Assembly (NCBI GenBank): GCA_028279445.1
Contig: JANQNT010000012.1
Location: 1-64,000 of the forward strand
Length of the DNA stretch: 64,000 nucleotides
Direction of reading: 5' to 3'
From: Tepidamorphaceae bacterium
Lineage (GTDB): Bacteria; Pseudomonadota; Alphaproteobacteria; Rhizobiales; Tepidamorphaceae
A model generated the notes under the pieces. The model searched no databases. It saw only the letters and a program-made list of their open reading frames with translations, and had not been told where the DNA came from. Of this stretch, positions 40,517-50,231 are shown piece by piece. The first letter of the stretch is position 1, and every line of letters begins with the position of its first letter. Position numbers and translations under genes: made by a program.

Positions 40517-41626
40517 ATGCTCGTGCCAAGAGCCAGCACCGGAATCGCCCTCGCACTGGTCTGCCTGTGCATCCTCGGCGTCATGCCGGTGATCGCCAGC
40601 GCCCGGCCCGGCGACGTCACCGCGCTCGGCTTCGCCTTCTGGCTGTCGATCTGGCAACTGGTCTTCGCCCTCCCCGTCGCGGGTGTCGAGCACCTCGCAA
40701 GGCGTCAGGCCGGACGAGGCATCGGAGGATACGCCGAGCCGCACGCCGGGCGGAGTGCGGAGCAAAGTACCGCGCAGGGCGATGGCGCCCCCCTCCCCCA
40801 CCGTGACGAGAGTCATCACGACGAAACCCATCTCGATGCGAGCCGTTCCGATGGTGGCCATCCCGATGAGAACCATCACGATGGAAACCATCCAGATGGG
40901 AGGCGTCGTGCCCGCACCCTCGTGGTGGCGGTGGCGACCGGCATGATGTTCGGGCTGTCCACATACCTCTATGTGCTGGCGATCGAGAAGGCCGGAGCGG
41001 TGAGCGCCGCGATCGCGATCCAGGCCTATCCCCTGTTCGCGATCCTGCTGGAGACGGTGTTCCTGAAGCGTCGCAAGACGGCGGTCGAGTTGATGCTGAC
41101 AACGGCGCTGATCGGCGCGCTGATCTTTCTGGGCACCGAGGGTACGTGGCGGATCGCCGGGATCTCGGGTTGGTTCCTGGTGGCACTCAGCGTTCCGCTG
41201 CTGTGGAGCATCGCGCATGTCGTCATCAAGGAAGAACTCGCCAACACGCCGATCACCCCGGCGCAGATCACTTTCGCGCGGGTGGCGATTTCGGCCGTAT
41301 TCCTTGGGATTCTGGTCGCCGCGCTTGCCCCGCAGGAGCTGTTCGCGCCGTTGTGGCGGGCCGATTACCAGGCATTCGCCCTGGCCATGGGCTTCGTCTA
41401 CTACGTCGAGCTGATGTTCTGGTTCTATGCCGTGCGCCACATCGACGTGTCGCTGGCAAGCTCGCTCACCACGCCCTGGCCGGCGCTGACCATGGTCCTG
41501 GCGGCCGTGTTTCTGGGCACCCAGATTCACGGCTATCAGGTGGCGGCTTTCGTCGTGGTGGCGGGCTGCATCTACGGGCTGATCATCGCGCAGCTGCGAA
41601 AACAACGCACTCACCAAGTCAATTAG
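40517..41626 (+). CDS. EamA (DMT) family transporter with His/Asp-rich loop
   Basis: A 369-residue polytopic protein of the drug/metabolite transporter superfamily, starting MLVPRASTG at 40517. Two EamA halves with about ten helices are visible; typical blocks are LSTYLYVLAIEKAGAVSAAI and FWFYAVRHIDVSLASSLTTPWP. Between helix 2 (to about residue 58) and helix 3 (from about 134) is an unusual hydrophilic insert. Residues 95-126 carry eight His and many Asp/Glu/Asn in repeats such as HPDENHHDGNHPDG, a likely metal-binding or low-complexity loop. It is divergent from a MocR regulator. The substrate is unknown; the MocR link suggests an amino acid, vitamin B6 compound or amine. Confidence 0.88.
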   Translation: MLVPRASTGIALALVCLCILGVMPVIASARPGDVTALGFAFWLSIWQLVFALPVAGVEHLARRQAGRGIGGYAEPHAGRSAEQSTAQGDGAPLPHRDESHHDETHLDASRSDGGHPDENHHDGNHPDGRRRARTLVVAVATGMMFGLSTYLYVLAIEKAGAVSAAIAIQAYPLFAILLETVFLKRRKTAVELMLTTALIGALIFLGTEGTWRIAGISGWFLVALSVPLLWSIAHVVIKEELANTPITPAQITFARVAISAVFLGILVAALAPQELFAPLWRADYQAFALAMGFVYYVELMFWFYAVRHIDVSLASSLTTPWPALTMVLAAVFLGTQIHGYQVAAFVVVAGCIYGLIIAQLRKQRTHQVN

Positions 41627-41666
41627 ACAAATAAAATCAGAATTTTAGCAGGGCTTGTTGAGGCGG

Positions 41667-42485
41667 TCACTGGCCGTGATTTGTCAGCCATGCCTGGGCA
41701 GCGGCCAGGGCGGCGGCCTGCTGTTCCTGATTGGTCGCCTGCATGGCCCGGTAGTGCAACGACAGCACCCAGTCGCGATTGGCCGCGCCGGCACGCTCCT
41801 TGGCGATCTCGAGCCATTTCAGCCCCTCGACGGGCCTGCCCCGGACGTCGACGCCGGTGATCAGCAGGTCGCCGAGCAGCGCCTGCGCGGCCACGTGGCG
41901 CTTCTTGGCGGCCGAATAGAGCCAGCGCACGCTCTGGGCGGGGTCGCGACGCACGCCGGTGCCGTCGAGATACATGCGCGCCAGATTGTACTGGGCGTCG
42001 GCATCGCCGAAATAGGTCGCCGCGTGAGCGTACATGCGGGCTGCTTCCGGCAGGTCCTGCGTCACCCCGCTATCGGGAATGCCCGACTTGTAGTAGTGGC
42101 CAAGCTGCACGAAGGCGTTGGCGTAGACGCTGGCATGCTCGGAGCGCGGATTGTCGTCGGCGTGCGCGTTGGCGATCTCGCGGAAATAGTCGAAGGCGCG
42201 CTGATCGTCCTCGTCGACGCCATCGCCTTCGGCGTACATCTTGCCGAGCTTCCAGATGGCGATCGCGTGGCCGCGCGTGGCGGCGTGTTCCAGTGCCTTG
42301 AGCGCAAAGCGGAAATCGCCGCGCAGATAGGCGCGCGCGCCGATCCGGAAGGCCTTGACCGGGCCGATATCCTCGTTCAGCTCGGGGCGATCGCGCTCGT
42401 TTGCCTGCGCCGGCGCGCCGGCCAGCAGCGGTGCTGCGAGCGCCAGCGCCAGGGCGCCGGTGATGAACGCCCTACACGTCCGCAT
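41667..42485 (-). CDS. exoR: ExoR-like periplasmic Sel1-repeat regulator
   Basis: A 272-residue exported protein; the signal peptide ends near AQA-NE (residue 28). The rest is Sel1/TPR-like repeats, for example [37 protein letters not shown] and [19 protein letters not shown]. The block [16 protein letters not shown] and its surroundings closely resemble rhizobial ExoR. There ExoR is the periplasmic inhibitor of the ChvG(ExoS)-ChvI two-component system that controls exopolysaccharide and the acid response, and is itself degraded in the periplasm. chvG/chvI are not in the window. Its ATG lies inside the end of ilvD (14-bp overlap), so the two are probably co-transcribed. Confidence 0.85.
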   Translation of the reverse strand: MRTCRAFITGALALALAAPLLAGAPAQANERDRPELNEDIGPVKAFRIGARAYLRGDFRFALKALEHAATRGHAIAIWKLGKMYAEGDGVDEDDQRAFDYFREIANAHADDNPRSEHASVYANAFVQLGHYYKSGIPDSGVTQDLPEAARMYAHAATYFGDADAQYNLARMYLDGTGVRRDPAQSVRWLYSAAKKRHVAAQALLGDLLITGVDVRGRPVEGLKWLEIAKERAGAANRDWVLSLHYRAMQATNQEQQAAALAAAQAWLTNHGQ

Positions 42486-44196
42486 AGCACTTCACCTCGG
42501 CCGAAGCGCCGGGATGGGTGATTGCGCCGCCGCGCGCCGGGCCCACCTCCTGGGCGTATTTCCACAGCACGCCGGACGTGTGATCGTGATTTCGCGGCGA
42601 CCACTCAGCCTTGCGGGCGGCAAGCTCCTCATCCGACAGGTGCACGTCGAGCTTGCCGGTGGTGGCGTCGATTTCGATGATGTCGCCGTCCTTCAGCAAC
42701 CCGATCGGCCCGCCGACCGCAGCCTCCGGCCCCACATGGCCGATGCAGAAGCCGCGGGTTGCGCCCGAGAAGCGTCCGTCGGTGATCAGCGCCACCTTGT
42801 CGCCCATGCCCTGACCGTAGAGCGCCGCCGTGGTGGCCAGCATCTCGCGCATGCCAGGGCCGCCGCGCGGACCCTCGTAGCGGATCACCAGCACCTCGCC
42901 TTCCTTGTAGCTGCGCGCCTTGACGGCGGCGAAGGCCTCTTCCTCGGTGTCGAAGCAGCGCGCCGGCCCGGTGAAGGCAAGCGTCTTCATGCCCGCCACC
43001 TTCACGATGGCGCCGTCCGGCGCCAGATTGCCCTGCAGCCCGACGACACCGCCGGTCTCGGTGATCGGATTGTCGTGGGGAAACACCACGTCCTGCTCGG
43101 CGTTCCACTGCACGCTCGCCATGTTCTCGGCCAGGGTGCGGCCGGTCACCGTCATGCAGCTTCCGTCCAGATAACCACCGTCCAGCAGCGTGCGCATCAC
43201 CAGCGGGACACCGCCGACCTCGTAGAGGTCCTTGGCGACGTAGCGTCCGCCGGGCTTGAGATCGGCGATATAGGGGGTGCGGCGGAAAATGTCGCAGACA
43301 TCGAGCAGATCGAAATCGATGCCGGCCTCGCTGGCGATCGCCGGCAGGTGCAGGCCCGTGTTGGTGGACCCGCCCGTGGCGGCGACGACGGTCGCGGCAT
43401 TGACCAGCGATTCGCGGGTGACGATGTCGCGGGCGCGGATGCCCTTGGCCAGCAGGTCCATGACCTGACTGCCGGCGGTGGTGCAGAAGGTGTCGCGCAA
43501 TTCGTAGGGCGCCGGCGCGCCGGAGGAATACGGCAGCGCCAGGCCGATCGCCTCGCTCACGCAGGCCATCGTGTTGGCCGTGAACTGCGCGCCGCAGGCG
43601 CCCGCCGACGGACACGCGACCTGTTCCAGCTCGTGCAGGGATTCGTCGTCGAGATCACCGACGGAATGACGCCCCACGGCCTCGAACACGTCCTGCACGG
43701 TGACCTGCTGGCCGCGGAAATTGCCCGGCAGGATCGAGCCGCCATAGATGAACACCGACGGCACGTTGAGGCGCACCATGGCCATCATCATGCCGGGCAG
43801 CGACTTGTCGCAGCCGGCCAGCCCGACCAGGGCGTCGTAGCAGTGACCGCGCATGGTCAGCTCGACGGAGTCGGCGATGGTATCGCGGGAGACCAGCGAC
43901 GACTTCATGCCCTCGTGGCCCATGGCGATGCCGTCGGTGACGGTGATGGTGCAGAACTCACGCGGCGTGCCGGAGGCCGACGCGACGCCCTTCTTGACCG
44001 CCTGTGCCTGGCGCATCAGCGAGATGTTGCAGGGGGCGGCCTCGTTCCAGCAGCTCGCCACGCCGATCAGCGGCTGGTGGATCTGCTCCTCGGTCAGGCC
44101 CATGGCGTAGAGGTAGGAGCGATGCGGCGCGCGCGCCGGCCCTTCCGTCACATGACGGCTGGGAAGTCGTGTCTTGTCGAAGGTCCTGGCGTCCAT
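42472..44196 (-). CDS. ilvD: Dihydroxy-acid dehydratase
   Basis: Fe-S enzyme of branched-chain amino-acid synthesis, dehydrating 2,3-dihydroxy acids. 574 residues from [15 protein letters not shown] at 44196; the upstream frame is non-conserved. Cluster-binding cysteines are in [31 protein letters not shown] and [16 protein letters not shown]; the C-terminal domain ends in [14 protein letters not shown]. The 3' end overlaps exoR by 14 bp. Confidence 0.97.
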   Translation of the reverse strand: MDARTFDKTRLPSRHVTEGPARAPHRSYLYAMGLTEEQIHQPLIGVASCWNEAAPCNISLMRQAQAVKKGVASASGTPREFCTITVTDGIAMGHEGMKSSLVSRDTIADSVELTMRGHCYDALVGLAGCDKSLPGMMMAMVRLNVPSVFIYGGSILPGNFRGQQVTVQDVFEAVGRHSVGDLDDESLHELEQVACPSAGACGAQFTANTMACVSEAIGLALPYSSGAPAPYELRDTFCTTAGSQVMDLLAKGIRARDIVTRESLVNAATVVAATGGSTNTGLHLPAIASEAGIDFDLLDVCDIFRRTPYIADLKPGGRYVAKDLYEVGGVPLVMRTLLDGGYLDGSCMTVTGRTLAENMASVQWNAEQDVVFPHDNPITETGGVVGLQGNLAPDGAIVKVAGMKTLAFTGPARCFDTEEEAFAAVKARSYKEGEVLVIRYEGPRGGPGMREMLATTAALYGQGMGDKVALITDGRFSGATRGFCIGHVGPEAAVGGPIGLLKDGDIIEIDATTGKLDVHLSDEELAARKAEWSPRNHDHTSGVLWKYAQEVGPARGGAITHPGASAEVKCYADV

Positions 44197-44702
44197 CGAC
44201 GCAGCCTCTCCCGAACCACTGTTGCGCCTGGTGTATGCATCGCCCACCAGGTTCTTGCCGCCGGGGCCTGCGACATCACCGTCACCGACGGCATCGCTAG
44301 CCCCGAATTCTGTCTGCCCGAATGCTGCGTGCTCGCTGGCAGCGAACACGCTCGCACCGCCTCCCCGGCCTGATAAGGCCCGGAACACCGCGCGGTCCGG
44401 CAACCCACGTCCTGCCATGCCGGATGGCCCCCTTCAAGGCGGCCCAACCGCACATCGTGCGTTCCCGAAGGAGCGTTGCATCGCCGCCACAGGTGGTCAG
44501 CGGCAGGCCACCCGCGCCCACCGATGCGGACGTTTCGAAGACCGTGCGAATTTCGGCAGGCAGGCTTGTATGTAGCGATTGTTACGCGCGTTTTTGTGGC
44601 GCAATCTTGGCGAAAAGCGGCAGTGGTGTGCCCGGTCGACGGGTTAGACGCACGCTGTGGCGAAACCGCAACACATACGGAAGGCGTGGCGACCCACCGG
44701 TC
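44197..44702. other. 506-bp gap between ilvD start and valS stop
   Basis: No convincing gene is visible on either strand. It should contain the ilvD promoter and the valS 3' end. A relatively AT-rich stretch around 44565-44610 is the best candidate for the promoter. I saw no attenuator-like run of Ile/Leu/Val codons followed by a terminator, and no repeat of the three families. Confidence 0.5.
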
Positions 44703-47627
44703 TCAGGAGAGGGCCGACAGGCGCTCGATGGCATCGGACAGGCGGGCGCGCATCGCCTGGGCCTCGACAAGGCGCTCCCTCTGCTCTTCGACGACTGCCT
44801 CGGGCGCCTTGGACAGAAAGCCCTCATTGGCGAGCTTGCGCTCCAGACCGCCGATTTCCTTCTCCAGCTTGTCGCTTTCCTTGCCAAGGCGGGCGCGTTC
44901 GGCGGCGACGTCGACGACGCCGGCCAGCGGCAGCGCGAAGGTGTCGGTGCCGACAACCGCCTGTACCGCGCCTTCCGGCACGGCATTGGCATGGGTGACC
45001 GTCTCGATGCGGGCCAGCCGCATCACCGCCTCCTCCGCCCTGTCCAGACGGTGGCGGGAGGCCTCGTCGGCGGACACGGCGACTAGGTCGATCTTCGCGC
45101 CGGCCGGCACGTTGAGCTCGGTGCGCACGGAACGGATCGTCGAGATCAGTTCGATGACCCAGTCGATCTCCGTCTTCGCCTCGCTGGCCAGTTCGGTGAG
45201 CACGCCGCCGGGCTCCGGCCAGACCGCATGCACCAGCATGGTCTCCCGCGCGGCTGCGTTGTCGACGCGTCCCCAAAGCTCCTCGGAGATGAACGGCATG
45301 AAGGGATGCAGCAGGATCAGCATTTCGTCGCGCACATGGGCGGCGGTGGCGCGGGTTTCGTCCTTGCCGGCACCGTCGGGACCGTTCAGCACCGGCTTGG
45401 CGAGTTCCAGGAACCAGTCGCAGTAGGTGTTCCAGATGAAGCGGTAGATGGCGCTGGCCGCGTCGTTGAAACGGTAGGCCTCAAGCGCCTCGGTGACCTG
45501 CGCGGCGGTCGTGGCGGCCTCGCCGATGATCCAGCGGTTGAGCGGCAGATTGACCAATGAGGGATCGAAACCGTCGACGCGCGCGCAATGGTTCATCTCG
45601 GCGAAACGGCAGGCATTCCAGAGCTTCGTCGCAAAGTTGCGGTAACCCTGCACACGGGACTCGGCGATCTTCACGTCGCGCCCCTGGGCGGCGAGTGCGG
45701 CCATGGTGAAGCGCAGCGCGTCGGCGCCGAAGCGGTCGATCAGGTCGAGAGGATCGATGACGTTGCCCTTCGACTTCGACATCTTCTGGCCCTTCTCGTC
45801 GCGGACCAATGCGTGGATGTAGACCGTGTGGAAGGGCACCTCGTCCATGAAGTGCAGGCCCATCATCATCATCCGGGCAACCCAGAAGAAGATGATGTCG
45901 TGGGCGGTGGAGAGCACATCGGTCTTGTAATAGCGGGTCAGTTCCGCGGTCCCCTCGGGCCAGCCGAGCGTGGAGAACGGCCACAGCGCCGAGGAGAACC
46001 AGGTGTCGAGCACGTCCTCGTCGCGGGTCAGGATGTCGCCGGGTCCGTAGTTCTCGAGCCGCTCCTCGACCCAGGCCTTCCAGGGCCCTTCGTGGGCGAG
46101 GTAGTGCTGGATGGCGGCGTCGAGCGCTCCTTCCTCATCCTCGGCGACGAAGATCTCGTCGTCGGGTCCATACCAGGCCGGAATCCGGTGCCCCCACCAC
46201 AATTGCCGGGAGATGCACCAGGGCTCGATGTTCTCCATCCAGTTGAAGTAGGTCTTGTCCCAGGCGGCGGGCACGAACTTTGTACGCCCGTCGCGCACCG
46301 CCTCCATGGCCGGCTTTGCGAGCGCCTCGGCGTCGACGAACCACTGGTCGGTCAGCATCGGCTCGATGACCACATGGGAGCGGTCGCCGAAGGGCTGCAT
46401 GATCGGCCTGGCCTCGACCAGCGCAACCTCGTTGCCCTCTTCATCCGTTGTGGTGACGGCGAGGCCTTCCGCCGTGATGTCGGCGACCACCCGTTCGCGC
46501 GCCTCGAAGCGGTCGAGCCCGCGATACTCGTCGGGCACGAGGTTGATGGCGTCGATCTCGGCTTCGCTCATCTGCGCGCCCTCGACAATCGTCTGGGCCA
46601 GCGCGGCGGCTTGCGCATAGGGCGCGCCGTCGCCGCGCATGCCGGCGCGCGTGTCCATCAGGCGGTAGCAGGGAATGCCGCCACGCTTGGCGACCGCGTA
46701 GTCGTTGAAGTCGTGGGCGCCGGTGATCTTCACCGCGCCGGAGCCGAAATCGGGATCGGGATAGGGATCGGTGATGATCGGGATCAGGCGGCGATGCTGT
46801 TTGGGGCCGACGGGTATCTCGCACAGCTTGCCGACGATCGGCTTGTAGCGTTCATCCGAGGGATGCACCGCCACCGCGCCATCGCCCAACATGGTTTCCG
46901 GCCGTGTCGTGGCGATGGAAATGTAGTCGCGCGTCTCGCGCAGCGTGACGTTGCCGTCGTCGTCCTTCTCAACGTATTCGTAGGTCTCGCCGCCGGCCAG
47001 CGGGTACTTGAAGTGCCACATATGGCCGTCGACCTCGACGTTCTCGACTTCAAGGTCGGAGATCGCGGTCTCGAACTGCGGGTCCCAGTTGACGAGCCGC
47101 TTGCCGCGATAGATCAGCCCGGCGCGGTAGAGTTCAACGAAGACCTTCAGCACGGCGGCCGAAAGCCCCTCGTCCATGGTGAAGCGGGTCCGCGACCAGT
47201 CGCAGGACGCACCCAGCCGCTTAAGCTGGCCGAGGATCGAGGCCTCCGACTTCTCCTTCTGCTGCCAGACGCGCTCGATGAAGGCCTCACGGCCCATCGT
47301 GCGGCGGTCGACATTGCCCTCCTCGGCAAGCTCGCGCTCGACGACCATCTGCGTGGCGATGCCGGCATGGTCGGTGCCCGGCTGCCACAGCACGTCGAAC
47401 CCCTGCATCCGCTTCCAGCGCACCAGGATGTCCTGCAGGGTGTTGTTGAGCGCGTGGCCCATGTGCAGCGAGCCGGTCACGTTGGGCGGCGGGATGACGA
47501 TCGCATAGGGTCTGGCACCGGCTTGCGCGCCGGCACCGGCGGCGAATGCGCCGGCTTTCTCCCAGTCGGCGTAGATGCGGCCCTCGACCTCGTCTGGCGC
47601 ATAGGTCTTGTCGAGCATGATGCTCAC
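44703..47627 (-). CDS. valS: Valyl-tRNA synthetase
   Basis: Class I synthetase charging tRNA-Val with editing of threonine. 974 residues. The HIGH-type motif HMGH is in PPPNVTGSLHMGHALNN, and KMSKSKGNVIDP is the KMSKS loop. The CP1 editing domain occupies roughly 200-450. The C-terminal coiled-coil arm (about 905-974) contains RLGKESDKLEKEIGGLERKL. It lies downstream of popZ (127-bp gap). Confidence 0.98.
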   Translation of the reverse strand: MSIMLDKTYAPDEVEGRIYADWEKAGAFAAGAGAQAGARPYAIVIPPPNVTGSLHMGHALNNTLQDILVRWKRMQGFDVLWQPGTDHAGIATQMVVERELAEEGNVDRRTMGREAFIERVWQQKEKSEASILGQLKRLGASCDWSRTRFTMDEGLSAAVLKVFVELYRAGLIYRGKRLVNWDPQFETAISDLEVENVEVDGHMWHFKYPLAGGETYEYVEKDDDGNVTLRETRDYISIATTRPETMLGDGAVAVHPSDERYKPIVGKLCEIPVGPKQHRRLIPIITDPYPDPDFGSGAVKITGAHDFNDYAVAKRGGIPCYRLMDTRAGMRGDGAPYAQAAALAQTIVEGAQMSEAEIDAINLVPDEYRGLDRFEARERVVADITAEGLAVTTTDEEGNEVALVEARPIMQPFGDRSHVVIEPMLTDQWFVDAEALAKPAMEAVRDGRTKFVPAAWDKTYFNWMENIEPWCISRQLWWGHRIPAWYGPDDEIFVAEDEEGALDAAIQHYLAHEGPWKAWVEERLENYGPGDILTRDEDVLDTWFSSALWPFSTLGWPEGTAELTRYYKTDVLSTAHDIIFFWVARMMMMGLHFMDEVPFHTVYIHALVRDEKGQKMSKSKGNVIDPLDLIDRFGADALRFTMAALAAQGRDVKIAESRVQGYRNFATKLWNACRFAEMNHCARVDGFDPSLVNLPLNRWIIGEAATTAAQVTEALEAYRFNDAASAIYRFIWNTYCDWFLELAKPVLNGPDGAGKDETRATAAHVRDEMLILLHPFMPFISEELWGRVDNAAARETMLVHAVWPEPGGVLTELASEAKTEIDWVIELISTIRSVRTELNVPAGAKIDLVAVSADEASRHRLDRAEEAVMRLARIETVTHANAVPEGAVQAVVGTDTFALPLAGVVDVAAERARLGKESDKLEKEIGGLERKLANEGFLSKAPEAVVEEQRERLVEAQAMRARLSDAIERLSALS

Positions 47628-47754
47628 CGGTGTCTGATGGGTGTCGTGGAACGTGCGCCGTCGGCGCAGCGATGGTTGTAAACAACCCCGGCCGGCCAGG
47701 TGTCAACCGGCGGCCGGCGTTCAGGCGGCAGGAACCAGGGAATGGACTGGCGTG

Positions 47755-48318
47755 TCAGCGGCCGCCACGCGAGACGCGCTCGATCTCGTCGCGGACCAGC
47801 TTCTCGACCATCTGCGGCAGATTGTCGTCGAGCCACTCCTTGAGCATCGGCCGCAGCATCTGGCGCACGAGGTCCTCGAGTGTCTGCGAGTCGCGCGCCA
47901 GGATGGTGTTGGCGAGATTGCCGAACGCGCTGCCCACGGCGGCATCGGTGGTCGGCGAGATAAGCCGCTCGGCGAGCGATGCGGTGGCGGATGCATCGGC
48001 AGACTCTGGCTCTGGCTCGGGTTCCGGCTCCGGTTCGGGCGTGGGCTCTGGCTCCGACATCGTATCGCTGAACATCAGGTCGGCATCGGTTTCCGCCTCA
48101 ATCACTTCGGGAGAGGGATCGCCACCGGCGCTGATCATGTCGTCGGTAAGCTCGAGTACCTGCGTGTCGACGTCGACATCCGCCTCACCCGCCTCGTCTT
48201 CGGGTTCGGCGTCGGCCGGTGCCTTGGTCTCCCCATCCTCCCCGTCGGAGATGATCTGGCGGATCGACGCCAGAATCTCTTCCATTGACGGTTCGCTGGA
48301 TTCTGCCGCTTTTGCCAT
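47755..48318 (-). CDS. popZ: Polar organizing protein PopZ (DUF2497)
   Basis: Self-assembling polar hub that anchors chromosome origins and recruits cell-cycle proteins in alphaproteobacteria. 187 residues from MAKAAESSEP at 48318. The N-terminal client-binding helix SMEEILASIRQIISDGED is followed by an acidic, proline-rich disordered linker with a Glu-Pro dipeptide run (about 90-107). The C-terminal helices for oligomerisation include LEDLVRQMLRPMLKEWLDD and LVRDEIERVSR. Its position between tolC and valS is conserved in Hyphomicrobiales. Confidence 0.93.
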   Translation of the reverse strand: MAKAAESSEPSMEEILASIRQIISDGEDGETKAPADAEPEDEAGEADVDVDTQVLELTDDMISAGGDPSPEVIEAETDADLMFSDTMSEPEPTPEPEPEPEPEPESADASATASLAERLISPTTDAAVGSAFGNLANTILARDSQTLEDLVRQMLRPMLKEWLDDNLPQMVEKLVRDEIERVSRGGR

Positions 48319-48488
48319 CAGGTTCTGCCCCGCCGCGTGGCCGTGCTTCGGCATCGTTCCGCGGTCGGTACACCCACCCGCTCAGGCCTGCCGGTGACGT
48401 GGCCGCGAATCGCCGTCAAAGGCGGAGTATCGCAGGTTGGCAGATGGCGAAAAAGCCCGCCATGGGGACATGTTATCGCTGACGGCAG
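48319..48488. other. Intergenic upstream of popZ
   Basis: 170 bp without a gene, probably holding the popZ promoter. It runs directly into the family C repeat remnant, making a gene-free stretch of 321 bp between popZ and tolC. Confidence 0.5.
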
Positions 48489-48636
48489 TTGCGCTGATGC
48501 GCAACGGCTCCGCGGGGGCGGCCTGACCGGCCGGGCGCACAGTCGTGCGCCTGGGTGCCAAACACTCCGTCCGTGCAGGATGATGCCGTGAGGCCCGAAA
48601 AGTGGGAACCGGTTTTCGGACAAGCCGAACGGCCAG
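48489..48636. repeat. Family C repeat remnant with inverted 44-bp module
   Basis: 48489-48556 repeats the start of the uvrA-downstream block (hairpin TTGCGC-TGAT-GCGCAA, then GGCGGCCTGACCGGCC and GGGCGCAC-AGTC-GTGCGCC). The similarity then stops. 48593-48636 is the reverse complement of the 44-bp module at 13889-13932 (one mismatch: CCGAAAACCGGTTCCCAC versus CCGGTGCCCAC). So the two modules are in opposite relative orientation at the two loci. The repeat ends 3 bp before the tolC stop codon. Confidence 0.8.
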
Positions 48637-48639
48637 CAA

Positions 48640-50043
48640 CTACTGTCCGTCGGGCGTGCGCAGACCGAACCACTTGTCGCGCACCTGCCTGGTGTTCACT
48701 TCCGGCTTGTACTCGCGCACCGCCAGTCCCAGGCGCGTCGCCTGCAGCTTGCCGACGGCGGCAAACAGCGAATAGGACGCGACGACACGGTCACGCTCGG
48801 CGATCACCAGATTGACCCGCGCATCGAGCAGTTCCTGCTCGGCGTCGAGCACGTCGAGCGTGGTGCGCTGGCCCACACGCGCCTCCTCGCGCACGCCTTC
48901 CAGCGCGACGCTGGATGCCTCGATTTGCGCCTGGGCGGACCGGATCGAGGCATTGGCGGCCTGCAGACCGCCCCACGCGGACAGGACGGCCTGCTGCACC
49001 TGGGCGCGGGCCACATCGATCTCCAGCATGCGCTGGGTGCGGGTCTGCTTGGCCTGACGGACACGGGAATACTCCCCACCACCCTGATAGATCGGCACGG
49101 TCAGCACGCCGAGGATCTGGGCGGTGACCGATTCCTGGATGGTGATCGCGGGGTCCGAGTTGTAAGCGACGCTGCCTTGCAGCGACAGGCTCGGCAGCAA
49201 CGCCCCTTCGGCGACACGCACGGCGAAAGCAGCCGATTCCTCGCTATAGCGCGCCGCCAGGATCGCGGGATGCTCGCGCCGGCCGGTGGCAATCGCCTGT
49301 TGCAGGTTGGCCGGCAGCGGGCCGACAAGCGGGCGCGGCGCCTGCAGGTTGCCCGGTTCGCGGCCGATGATCTGGATGTAGGTCGCCCGGCTCGTCAGCA
49401 GTTGCGCCTCGGCGGAATTGAGCTGCGACTGGGCGGCGCTGAGGCGCGCGCGCGCCTGGGCGACATCGGTACGCGTCACCTCGCCGACCGAGAAACGATC
49501 CTCGGTGGCGCGCAACTGTTCGTTCAGCACGGTGATGTTGTTGCGCCGCAACTGCACGATGGCGGTGTCGCGCACCACGTCGGCGTAGGCCTGGGCAGCC
49601 TGCAGCAGGATGTTCTGCTCGGTATTGCGCAGCGAGTTGCGCGCCGCCAGCACCGCAGCTTCGGCCTGCTTGGTGGAGTTGATCGTCTGATAACCGCGAA
49701 ACAGCGGCTGGTTGACGGTGACGCCAACCTCGCCGGGATAGGTGCTCGTGGCTCCGCCCGGAACCGTGTCGTTGTGACGCGCGCCGATCGACGCCTCGCC
49801 GGTCACCGACGGCCGCCGGCCCGACAGTGCCTGGGCGACCCCCTCGTCGACGGCGCGCGCTTCCGCGCGAGCGGCATTGAGTGTGGGGTTGGAGGCATAG
49901 GCCGCCGCAAGAGCCGAATTCAGCGTTTCCGCAGCCGCCTTCGGCGTCGCCAGCAACAGCGCGGCGAGCACCAGACACGCGGTCAGAACCGCGCCAGATC
50001 GCGACTTCTGGTCTTGCGTGGTCTGGTCTTGCATGGTCGCCAC
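48640..50043 (-). CDS. tolC: TolC family outer-membrane efflux protein
   Basis: Trimeric outer-membrane channel used by tripartite efflux pumps and type I secretion. 467 residues, with a signal peptide ending near AAA-E (about 39) after a hydrophilic N-terminal stretch; MATMQDQTTQ is the annotated start and MQDQ is an alternative. Two OEP repeats are visible, each with long coiled-coil helices, for example LNSALAAAYASNPTLNAARAEA and VLDAEQELLDARVNLVIAERD. It is downstream of the pcm-like gene (188 bp), as usual in Hyphomicrobiales. Confidence 0.95.
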   Translation of the reverse strand: MATMQDQTTQDQKSRSGAVLTACLVLAALLLATPKAAAETLNSALAAAYASNPTLNAARAEARAVDEGVAQALSGRRPSVTGEASIGARHNDTVPGGATSTYPGEVGVTVNQPLFRGYQTINSTKQAEAAVLAARNSLRNTEQNILLQAAQAYADVVRDTAIVQLRRNNITVLNEQLRATEDRFSVGEVTRTDVAQARARLSAAQSQLNSAEAQLLTSRATYIQIIGREPGNLQAPRPLVGPLPANLQQAIATGRREHPAILAARYSEESAAFAVRVAEGALLPSLSLQGSVAYNSDPAITIQESVTAQILGVLTVPIYQGGGEYSRVRQAKQTRTQRMLEIDVARAQVQQAVLSAWGGLQAANASIRSAQAQIEASSVALEGVREEARVGQRTTLDVLDAEQELLDARVNLVIAERDRVVASYSLFAAVGKLQATRLGLAVREYKPEVNTRQVRDKWFGLRTPDGQ

Positions 50044-50231
50044 GGCCTTACCTCAACTCGCACGTCTTGGCCAGAACCGAACAAACGCCATCCCCCAGCG
50101 TGACATCTGTACCGTCGGATTCCCGGCACGGTACTTCAGCGCGCCACGAATGCAACCATGCGCGCGGCAGGTTTCCGTTTTGCGTCGTTGTTGGGTTAAT
50201 TGCAGCACAGTCGCCCGGTCCGCCCGCCTGT

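Noticed and set aside
40799-40894. Short repeated units resembling a CRISPR-like array
   Set aside because: The repeats are a few codons long, irregular, without spacers and in frame within the transporter gene; they encode the His/Asp loop.
44197-44702. ilvD leader peptide with attenuation
   Set aside because: No short frame rich in Ile, Leu or Val codons followed by a hairpin and T-run was found.
45588-47681. A 697-codon plus-strand open frame antisense to valS
   Set aside because: Shadow of valS; composition driven by GC bias at third positions.
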